Shown piece after piece: positions 1 through 4,992 of a DNA stretch of 5,170 bases. The notes beneath the pieces were generated by a model. The model saw only the letters and a program-made list of their open reading frames with translations, made no database searches and was not told where the DNA came from. Numbering within the stretch: the first letter of the stretch is position 1; each line of letters starts with the position of its first letter. Position numbers and translations under genes: made by a program. Source of the DNA: Anaerolinea sp. (GTDB lineage Bacteria; Chloroflexota; Anaerolineae; Anaerolineales; Villigracilaceae); contig DYNS01000227.1 in assembly GCA_020720965.1 (NCBI GenBank), forward strand, positions 1 through 5,170, written 5' to 3'.

Positions 1-159
1 GGTAAGGGCGTTAAACCAGTCTTCGGCAGTGGGGTTGGGGGGGAGGGTGGGCATGGGGGTGGCTCGTAAGGTGGGGTTGGGAGGTTGGGGGGCTGCGCCA
101 GGGGTGCAGGAGGCAAGAAAAAGGATGAAGGATAAGAGCAGGAGGAACAATCGGCGCAT
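1..159 (-). CDS. N-terminus of a second secreted lipoprotein (partial, runs off the window)
   Basis: The minus strand from position 159 opens with MRRLFLLLLSFILFLASC: a positive n-region, a leucine-rich hydrophobic core and the lipobox LASC, with Cys18 as the expected lipidated residue. A Pro/Thr-rich, low-complexity tether follows (about residues 19-43) and then TAEDWFNAL, where a folded domain may begin. All 53 visible codons are open. The product should be exported by Sec, processed by signal peptidase II and anchored outside the membrane. No Shine-Dalgarno sequence is visible: the bases just upstream are C-rich and seem to belong to the palindromic repeat. The gene follows the binding-protein gene by 102 bases on the same strand, so it may be read through from that operon or be independent. 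The family cannot be told from the visible part. The signal peptide and start are well supported; function is unknown. Confidence 0.75.
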   Translation of the reverse strand, partial: MRRLFLLLLSFILFLASCTPGAAPQPPNPTLRATPMPTLPPNPTAEDWFNALT

Positions 160-164
160 GGGGT

Positions 165-252
165 TGGAGGGGGCAAGCCCCCTCCCCTTGGAGAGGAGGG
201 GACTTGCTTCTATGCTCCCCTCCCCTGGCGGGGGAGGGGTTGGGGGTGAGGG
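165..252. repeat. GC-rich palindromic intergenic repeat, two hairpins
   Basis: Nearly all of the gap between the binding-protein stop and the next lipoprotein start is made of C-run/G-run palindromes. One is a perfect 9-bp stem, CCCCTCCCC (217-225) with GGGGAGGGG (231-239), around a 5-base loop. The other spans 174-206: CAAG/CTTG ends, then a C-A mismatch, then a CCCCTCC/GGAGGGG stem. The same vocabulary (CTCACCCCCAACCCC, CCCTCCCC) recurs between genes as dispersed repeats in many bacterial genomes, Chloroflexota among them, so I read this as one or two copies of such an element. Only this locus is visible, so copy number elsewhere is inferred. Confidence 0.6.
174..239 (-). terminator. Possible transcription-attenuating hairpin pair after the binding-protein gene
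   Basis: The two strong GC hairpins start 22 bases after the TAG stop of the binding-protein gene and would form in its transcript. No U-run follows either stem, so this is not a classical intrinsic terminator. It could still pause polymerase, or stabilise the 3' end of the upstream message against exonucleases as REP-type elements do. The role is inferred from position only. Confidence 0.25.
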
Positions 253-261
253 AAATAGGTA

Positions 262-2142
262 CTACTTCAGTTCGTAAGATTCGGCTACAGCGGGGACGTA
301 GGAGGCATCTGCCCACATGTAGTAGAACAGGGGCGGGTACATGACGTTGTAGGAGGGGTTGCCCGCGCCTTGCATGAGGCTGGTGGAGGTGAAGTAGTTG
401 AGGTCGTAGTTTGGCGGCTGCGGGTAGGGGTACACGGTGTGGAAGGAGCCGTCACCGGTGGGGGAGACTTTCAGGTCGCCTTCCAGCATTTGGATGGCGA
501 TGTAAAGGTCGGACTGGTTGTTTTTGTAAACAGGGTCGCTCAGGTCGCGCCAGCCGGTGATGCGGGCATCTTTGTTGTAAACATCGGTGGCGTAGCGTTC
601 AAAGAGAGCGAGGGTGGGCAGTTGCTGGTTGACGAGCAGAGCCAGTTTTTGAATGGCGGGTTTTTGGGCTTCAATGTCGAAACCGGCAGCGGCGGAGGCG
701 AGCAAATCGGTGACGTTGACGGTTTCACCATCCACAACCTGTTCCATGGCAAAGCTCATGCCGGGGGTTTCGGCACCGGGGGCATTGCGGGGGGCGGTGA
801 GGTAGTAGTTGAAGGAGGTGTGGGGGTGGGGCGGGTTGTAGTACAGGCTCAGGTCTACCAGAATTTGGTATTTGCCTTCTTTTTGGGTGGCGGCACGCTC
901 GGAGGAGGGGTAGCCGCGTACCACTGCGTCAATGCCGAAGGCTTGCAGTTGTTGGGCGGCATTTTCTGCCGAGGCGAGCCAGTCCAGGAAGTCGGCGGGG
1001 ACGGAGAGTTCTACGGTGAAGGGTTCGCCGGTTTCGGTGAGCCATTTGCCGTTAGCGTCTTTGCTGTAGCCAATGCCGGTGAGGAGTTCTTCGGCTTTTG
1101 CCCAGTCTTTGGCGTAGGGGTTCAGTTTGCCGATGGTTTCTTCGGTGAGCCAGGTGGGAACTTGCAGGTCACTAAAGCCGACAACATATTCGACACCCTT
1201 ACCGGCTTCGCCCATGGAGACGGTGGCGTTTTCGGCGCGGTCAATGATGTAGGCGAATGCCTGGCGCACTTCCAACTTGGAGAGGGGGGCGTAAGCCTGG
1301 TTGAACCACAAGCCGGGTCCGGTTCCGGTGGAGCCGCCAATGACACCCAAGTTGGAGATGGCTTTGATGGTTTCCATGTCGGAGGGGGTGTAGGCGTGGG
1401 TGCTGTAGTCCACATCGTTGGCGAGGACATAGGGCAGGGAGACGGTGGTTTCGCCGTAGTACACCAGCAGCTTTTGGATGTCAATCTTTTCGGCGTTGTA
1501 GCCGGTGTCGTTCTTCAACAGTTCCATCTGCGCTTCGGTGACGGAGGCGGGGTCGATGATGAAGGGACCGTAGGCTACGATGGTTTCGGGTTTGAAGGCG
1601 TAGAGTTCATCCAGGAAGGCTTTAACTTCGTCACCTTTGGGGTCGGTTCCGGCGGCACGCATGGCGGCGGCTTTGTCCATCCACTCTCCGTATTGGGAGT
1701 AGGGGGCGGGCTGGTAAGCGCGCAGGATTAAGCGCAGGGCGCGGGGAGCCGGGTTGGTGATGCAGAAGTTGACGGTGTAGTTATCGGTGGCGACTACATC
1801 GGAGATGTAAGACCAGGTGGCGTTGCCTTGCGCCCAGTAGATGTCGTAGGTGCCGATGAGGTCACGGGCGTTGAGGGGGCTGCCATCGCTCCAGGTTAAG
1901 CCGGGGCGCATTTTCACGGTCAACACGTTGGCAGAGTCAGCGGGGCATTCTTTGGGTTCCACCACCAGGGGTTCTTCGGTGGGGACGGCGGCGGGTTCCG
2001 GCGCGGCGGTCGGTTCGGCGGGGGCTTGGGTGGCGGCGGGTTGTTCCGGCGCGGCAGGGGCTTCGGTGGCGGCAGGCGCGCCGCAGGCGGCGAGCATCAT
2101 TGCCAGAACCACGAGCAAAGACAAAAACTTGAAGGTACGCAT
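262..2142 (-). CDS. ABC transporter substrate-binding lipoprotein, SBP family 5 (OppA/DppA-like), apparently circularly permuted
   Basis: This 626-residue protein should capture the solute outside the membrane and deliver it to the permeases encoded upstream. It has a lipoprotein signal peptide ending LAAC (Cys20), then an Ala/Pro/Glu/Thr tether to about residue 62. Family-5 binding-protein hallmarks follow: RPGLTWSDGSPL (79-90) with the DLIGTYDIYW helix after it, LEVRQAFAYIIDR (290-302), and a C-terminal region WRDLSDPVYKNNQSDLYIA (531-549). The odd feature is the order. The opening strand and the conserved 'yvPaLAesWe' element that normally precede RPGxxWSDG are absent from the N-terminus. 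They appear instead at the end, about 565-626 (GSFHTVYPYPQPPNYD ... YVPAVAESYELK). Joining the tail (ends ELK) to residues 66 onward (ECPADSANVLTVK) restores the canonical order, so the whole fold seems present but permuted. Cys66 and Cys127 are the only non-lipobox cysteines. The start is fixed by the signal peptide and an AAGGAG ribosome site. Family assignment is firm; the substrate is unknown. Confidence 0.93.
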   Translation of the reverse strand: MRTFKFLSLLVVLAMMLAACGAPAATEAPAAPEQPAATQAPAEPTAAPEPAAVPTEEPLVVEPKECPADSANVLTVKMRPGLTWSDGSPLNARDLIGTYDIYWAQGNATWSYISDVVATDNYTVNFCITNPAPRALRLILRAYQPAPYSQYGEWMDKAAAMRAAGTDPKGDEVKAFLDELYAFKPETIVAYGPFIIDPASVTEAQMELLKNDTGYNAEKIDIQKLLVYYGETTVSLPYVLANDVDYSTHAYTPSDMETIKAISNLGVIGGSTGTGPGLWFNQAYAPLSKLEVRQAFAYIIDRAENATVSMGEAGKGVEYVVGFSDLQVPTWLTEETIGKLNPYAKDWAKAEELLTGIGYSKDANGKWLTETGEPFTVELSVPADFLDWLASAENAAQQLQAFGIDAVVRGYPSSERAATQKEGKYQILVDLSLYYNPPHPHTSFNYYLTAPRNAPGAETPGMSFAMEQVVDGETVNVTDLLASAAAGFDIEAQKPAIQKLALLVNQQLPTLALFERYATDVYNKDARITGWRDLSDPVYKNNQSDLYIAIQMLEGDLKVSPTGDGSFHTVYPYPQPPNYDLNYFTSTSLMQGAGNPSYNVMYPPLFYYMWADASYVPAVAESYELK

Positions 2143-2148
2143 TTTCTT

Positions 2149-2154
2149 CTCCTT
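2149..2154 (-). promoter_or_regulatory. Ribosome-binding site of the binding-protein gene
   Basis: AAGGAG on the minus strand, 6 bases before the ATG at 2142. It is a good match and supports the chosen start, which also opens the signal peptide. Confidence 0.8.
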
Positions 2155-2213
2155 AGTAAGATTAGGAATGGATGGACAGGAAAGGGATAAACGGGGTTTG
2201 TGCGGGGGGAGTA

Positions 2214-2226
2214 ATCACCTCCTTTC
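2214..2226 (-). promoter_or_regulatory. Orphan extended Shine-Dalgarno-like sequence in the binding-protein leader
   Basis: The minus strand reads GAAAGGAGGTGAT, complementary along its full length to the usual 3' end of 16S rRNA (ATCACCTCCTTTC). No ATG, GTG or TTG lies between it and the true ribosome site about 60 bases further on, so it does not serve a visible reading frame. It might be a ribosome standby or pausing site in the mRNA leader. Its GGAG can also pair with the CTCC a few bases downstream in a short 4-bp stem. The function is inferred, and chance is possible. Confidence 0.4.
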
Positions 2227-2231
2227 GAGGG

Positions 2232-2260
2232 AAAATAGAGAGTAGATATTCGCCTGACGA
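2232..2260 (-). promoter_or_regulatory. Weak sigma-70-like promoter candidate for the binding-protein gene
   Basis: On the minus strand, TCGTCA (2255-2260) is followed after 17 bases by TATTTT (2232-2237). Each box matches the consensus at 4 of 6 positions. It sits in the only sizeable gap between the transporter genes and the binding-protein gene, where a separate promoter to boost binding-protein expression would make sense. Such weak matches are common, so this is tentative. Confidence 0.2.
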
Positions 2261-2275
2261 TGATTTGACTAATCT

Positions 2276-2449
2276 CTAGCCTTTAACAATCCACGCCACA
2301 ATGGCAAGGAGGCTGGCGCCTATTGCCAGCGATAGCACGGTGACGACAAATTCTGCCGAGCCGGGGGGTTGAAAGGGCAAAATGAAGAGGGAAACCAACA
2401 CAATGAACACGCCCAGCCGAAACCAGGCTTGCCCGGCATCTGCGCTCAT
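2276..2449 (-). CDS. Small hypothetical two-span membrane protein (57 aa)
   Basis: An intact minus-strand frame of 57 codons from ATG (2447-2449) to TAG (2276-2278). The protein starts MSADAGQAWFRLG and has a hydrophobic stretch at residues 13-26 (GVFIVLVSLFILPF), a short polar turn with QPPGSAE (27-33), a second hydrophobic stretch at 34-54 (FVVTVLSLAIGASLLAIVAWI), and a basic end VKG. That predicts a membrane hairpin. Its start codon overlaps the stop of the acetyltransferase gene by four bases (ATGA), which points to translational coupling. A GGGGGA stretch 3-4 bases before the ATG may help but is close to the start. I do not recognise a family. It could be an accessory subunit of the neighbouring transporter or acetyltransferase, but that rests only on position. 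The two-helix pattern and operon spacing make a real gene likely. Confidence 0.7.
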   Translation of the reverse strand: MSADAGQAWFRLGVFIVLVSLFILPFQPPGSAEFVVTVLSLAIGASLLAIVAWIVKG

Positions 2450-2925
2450 GCTTCCCCCGGTTGGTAGCCCACCAGGGGGGCGAGGCTTTTTCGCATCAAA
2501 ATTTCGTCATAGCCCTGTACAAGATAGTTGGTCAGTGTGCCAACCCTCTCGTACCCCAAACGCAGGTAAAACGCCTGCGCCCCGGTGTTGAAGGAGGAAA
2601 CGCACAAAAAGACGTTAGGCGTTTGCCCAAAAACGCGCTTCTCGGCAAAATCCATCAGCGCCGCGCCAACCTGCTTGCCGCGCCAGGTGGGGGCAACACA
2701 CAGGGACTGAATGTAGCCGGTGAACGCGCCCTGCATGTTGAGGATGACCAACCCGGCAATTTCTTCCGCATCCAGGGCAAGGTACACCTCCCGCGCCGGG
2801 TTTTGCACGGCTTTTAGCAGGCTGTCATAATCGCGGCGCAGGGTGAGCCAGGGTTCCGATTCTGCCATCAGCCGGGCGCAGGTCTGTGCCTGGGCAGGGG
2901 TTTGCAGGGGAGCGAAAGAAAGCAT
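2446..2925 (-). CDS. GNAT-family N-acetyltransferase
   Basis: A 159-residue protein of typical GNAT length, expected to transfer the acetyl group of acetyl-CoA to an amine of an unknown small molecule or protein in the cytoplasm. Motif A, the acetyl-CoA pyrophosphate loop, is visible as SLCVAPTWRGKQVGAAL (about 74-90), with R82-G83-K84-Q85-V86-G87-A88 fitting the R/Q-x-x-G-x-G/A signature. Motif B follows as NTGAQAFYLRLGYERVG (113-129), the usual N-x-x-A-x-x-F-Y-x-x-x-G-F/Y pattern. The strand before motif A (EVYLALDAEEIAGLVIL) is also typical. The frame stays open upstream to 3087, but that part is a shadow of the ATPase gene. The ATG at 2925 has a TGAGG ribosome site 8 bases before it, and the protein then starts MLSFAPLQ as expected. 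It begins 10 bases after the OppF-like stop and overlaps the small membrane gene by four bases. Family is certain; substrate is unknown. Confidence 0.9.
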   Translation of the reverse strand: MLSFAPLQTPAQAQTCARLMAESEPWLTLRRDYDSLLKAVQNPAREVYLALDAEEIAGLVILNMQGAFTGYIQSLCVAPTWRGKQVGAALMDFAEKRVFGQTPNVFLCVSSFNTGAQAFYLRLGYERVGTLTNYLVQGYDEILMRKSLAPLVGYQPGEA

Positions 2926-2933
2926 AACGGCAG

Positions 2934-2938
2934 CCTCA
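2934..2938 (-). promoter_or_regulatory. Ribosome-binding site deciding the acetyltransferase start
   Basis: TGAGG on the minus strand, overlapping the TGA stop of the preceding ATPase gene, 8 bases before the ATG at 2925. It favours this internal start over the upstream in-frame ATG at 3087, which would add 54 residues with no GNAT similarity. Confidence 0.65.
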
Positions 2939-3916
2939 GGCAGATGGGGGCAGGTGACAGGAAACCCAGGTCTGGTCGCCGCGCAGAGTGAGGGCGGGGA
3001 CGCTGGTTTTACACACATCGCCCATGTAAAAGGGGCAGCGCGGATGAAAGGCGCAGCCGGAGGGCAGGCGCAGCAGGCTGGGGACATCCATGCTGCGGAG
3101 TTCGATGCGCTGCTTGTGGCGGGTGCGCTCCGGGTCGGCTTCTGGAATGGCGGAGAGCAAAACGCGGGTGTAAGGGTGCTGAGGCGCTTCTACCAGTTGG
3201 CGCGCCGGGGCAATTTCTGCCAGTTTGCCCAGGTACATTACGCCTACACGCCCTTCCCAGGCAAAATATTTTGCCAGCGCCAAATCGTGGGTGATGAAGA
3301 GAACCGCCAGCCCGTTGCGCTCCTTGAGTTGAAGGAGGGTGTTGAGCAAACTGATGCGGATGGAGACATCCACCATGGAGACGGCTTCATCCGCGATGAT
3401 AAATTTGGGGTTAACGGTGAGGGCGCGGGCAACCGAAACCCGCTGACGCTGCCCGCCGCTTAACTGGTGGGGGAACTTATCCAAAAAGTCCACTGCGGGG
3501 GTCAAATCCACACTCTCCAGCACATCCACCACCCCGGCGCGCAAGTCTGCCCCGCGCAGGGCGCGATGGCGCTGCAAGGGCGCGGCGAGAATATCGAAGA
3601 TGGTTTGGGTGGGGTTGAGGGAAGCATACGGGTCCTGATGCACCATCTGCACCCCCAGGCGATACCGCTCCCAGGCTGCGCCTTTCAGACCGGTCACGTC
3701 CTGCCCCTCGAAAAGAATCTGCCCCTCGCTGGGGGCAAGCAGACCGGCAATCATTTTGCCGGTTGTGGTCTTGCCGCAGCCCGATTCGCCAACCAGGCAG
3801 ACGACTTCGCCGGGGGCAATTTGCAAAGAAACATCGCTCACAGCGGTGATGAAGGTGTTGCGCTTGACCTGAAAGCGGCGCGAGACGTTTTTAAGCTCGA
3901 TGAGGGGTTGGGTCAT
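2936..3916 (-). CDS. Oligopeptide-type ABC importer ATPase, OppF/DppF-like
   Basis: A 326-residue cytoplasmic ATPase, the expected partner of the OppD-like protein in a heterodimeric motor that powers import through the permeases. In order: Walker A GESGCGKT (43-50); Q-loop with Gln94 in MVHQDPYASLNP; ABC signature LSGGQRQR (152-159); Walker B FIIAD with catalytic Glu177; D-loop SMVDVS (180-185); H-loop His210 in FITHD. The C-terminal oligopeptide/dipeptide extension is present (APQHPYTRVLLSAIP, 244-258). It is followed by CAFHPRCP and four cysteines (C288, C294, C302, C320), a pattern linked to a [4Fe-4S] cluster in some family members. One oddity: DEAVS replaces the usual DEPVS after Walker B, but the catalytic residues remain. 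The ATG overlaps the OppD-like stop (ATGA), with AGGAG 6 bases upstream. The gene symbol is left blank because Opp, Dpp and sugar-type systems cannot be told apart here. Confidence 0.95.
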   Translation of the reverse strand: MTQPLIELKNVSRRFQVKRNTFITAVSDVSLQIAPGEVVCLVGESGCGKTTTGKMIAGLLAPSEGQILFEGQDVTGLKGAAWERYRLGVQMVHQDPYASLNPTQTIFDILAAPLQRHRALRGADLRAGVVDVLESVDLTPAVDFLDKFPHQLSGGQRQRVSVARALTVNPKFIIADEAVSMVDVSIRISLLNTLLQLKERNGLAVLFITHDLALAKYFAWEGRVGVMYLGKLAEIAPARQLVEAPQHPYTRVLLSAIPEADPERTRHKQRIELRSMDVPSLLRLPSGCAFHPRCPFYMGDVCKTSVPALTLRGDQTWVSCHLPPSA

Positions 3917-4989
3917 GGCTGGCTCCTGCTGGTTTCCGGGCTATCGCTTGGGGCGGAGGCGGGCATGAGGGTTTGTTTGGCTTCCATCCAACGCCAACAG
4001 GCGGCGAGATGTTCCGGCGAGGTGGTGGGAACGAGGGTGGGTTCTTCTTTGCGGCATTTTTCCACTGCCAGGGGGCAACGCGGGTGAAATTTGCAGCCGG
4101 TGGGCATGTCTATCAGGTCGGGCGGGGAACCGGGGATGGAACTGACGTTGTCGCGGTGGGCGGTGAGGGTGGGGACGGCTTTCATCAGCCCGATGGTGTA
4201 GGGGTGCTGTGGGTTTTGGAAGGTGTCGTAGACATTGCCAATTTCCACAATCCGCCCGGCATACACGGTGGCGATGCGGTCTGCCAGTTCTGCCGCGAGG
4301 GAAAGGTCGTGAGAGATGAAGACGAGCGAAAATCGCAGCCTGTCGCGCAGGTCTTTTAGCACGTCCATGATGTTACGTTGGGTGAGGATATCCAGGGCGG
4401 TGGTGGGTTCGTCCAAAATGAGCATGGGAGCATCCAACAGCAGCCCCAGGGCAATCAGCACCCGTTGGCGCATTCCACCGGAGAGTTCGTGCGGGTAGGA
4501 GTTCCAAACCCGTTCCGGGTCCAGGCGCACCAGCCCAAAGAGTTCGTAGGCGCGTTTCTTTAGGGCTGCGCCTTGCAGGTAGCCGTGCGCCCTTGCCGTG
4601 TCTGCAAATTGGTCTCGAATTTTGAGGACGGGGTTGAAGGCATTGAGCGCCGCCTGAAAGACCATGGCGCAGTCCTTCCAGCGGAAGGAGCGCATTTGCT
4701 CCGGGGAAAGTTTGCGGATGTCGAATTCTTTTTCCACTTTGCCGTTGGCATCGAAGCGCCGAAAAATCATCTCGCCGGAGGTGATTTGGGCGGTGGAGAC
4801 GAGCAGGCGCACAATGCCCAAGCCGATGGTGGTTTTGCCAGAGCCGCTTTCGCCAATCAGCGCCAGGGCTTCACTGCGGCGCACGTCCAGGTTAATTTGG
4901 CGGACGGCTTGCACTTTGCCACGTTTTGCCTGGTATTCAATCGTCAGGTTGCGGATGGATAGGGTAACGGGAGCAGGGTTGGGGGTCAT
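3913..4989 (-). CDS. Oligopeptide-type ABC importer ATPase, OppD/DppD-like
   Basis: A 358-residue ATPase, the first of the two motor subunits. Motifs: Walker A GESGSGKT (46-53); Q-loop Gln112 in MVFQAALNAFNPV; signature LSGGMRQR (169-176), the Met form typical of OppD; Walker B MLILDEPTTALD (189-200) with Asp193 and Glu194; H-loop His227 in FISHD. The C-terminal extension includes NPQHPYTIGLMKAVP (259-273), a GSPPDL turn (287-292), and CKFHPRCP with four cysteines (C299, C305, C312, C331). About residues 74-105 form a charged insertion between Walker A and the Q-loop (FRRFDANGKVEKEFDIRKL), as in a subgroup of OppD proteins whose Q-loop reads QxAxNAxNPV. The start lies 3 bases after the permease stop, with GGAG 8 bases upstream inside the permease end. 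The last 20 residues or so are a polar Ser/Pro-rich tail. All catalytic residues are intact, so it should be active. Confidence 0.95.
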   Translation of the reverse strand: MTPNPAPVTLSIRNLTIEYQAKRGKVQAVRQINLDVRRSEALALIGESGSGKTTIGLGIVRLLVSTAQITSGEMIFRRFDANGKVEKEFDIRKLSPEQMRSFRWKDCAMVFQAALNAFNPVLKIRDQFADTARAHGYLQGAALKKRAYELFGLVRLDPERVWNSYPHELSGGMRQRVLIALGLLLDAPMLILDEPTTALDILTQRNIMDVLKDLRDRLRFSLVFISHDLSLAAELADRIATVYAGRIVEIGNVYDTFQNPQHPYTIGLMKAVPTLTAHRDNVSSIPGSPPDLIDMPTGCKFHPRCPLAVEKCRKEEPTLVPTTSPEHLAACWRWMEAKQTLMPASAPSDSPETSRSQP

Positions 4990-4992
4990 GGG

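Noticed and set aside
11..316. Minus-strand open frame of 101 codons across the repeat
   Set aside because: It starts inside the binding-protein gene in another frame and is translated through the palindromes into Pro/His-rich sequence. The frame starting at 159 has a proper lipoprotein signal peptide instead.
370..1731. Long plus-strand open frame of 453 codons
   Set aside because: It is antisense to the binding-protein gene. The translation is Gly/Val/Phe-rich with no recognisable domain, as expected from the complement of a high-GC gene. The minus-strand frame has a signal peptide, family motifs and a ribosome site.
262..2142. Binding protein read as simply N-terminally truncated or as a pseudogene
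   Set aside because: The frame is intact over 626 codons, with a signal peptide, ribosome site and all expected regions. The seemingly missing N-terminal piece is present at the C-terminus.
2211..2235. Fragment of a 16S rRNA gene 3' end on the plus strand
   Set aside because: Only about 13 bases match. The bases before it do not resemble the terminal 16S helix or its conserved GGCTGG lead-in.
2926..3087. 54-residue N-terminal extension of the acetyltransferase
   Set aside because: This part lies in the OppF-like coding region in another frame, is Pro/Ala/Cys-rich, and has no GNAT similarity. The ATG at 2925 has its own ribosome site.
2843..4087. Plus-strand open frames opposite the two ATPase genes
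   Set aside because: They are shadows of strongly conserved ATPase genes and have no motifs of their own.
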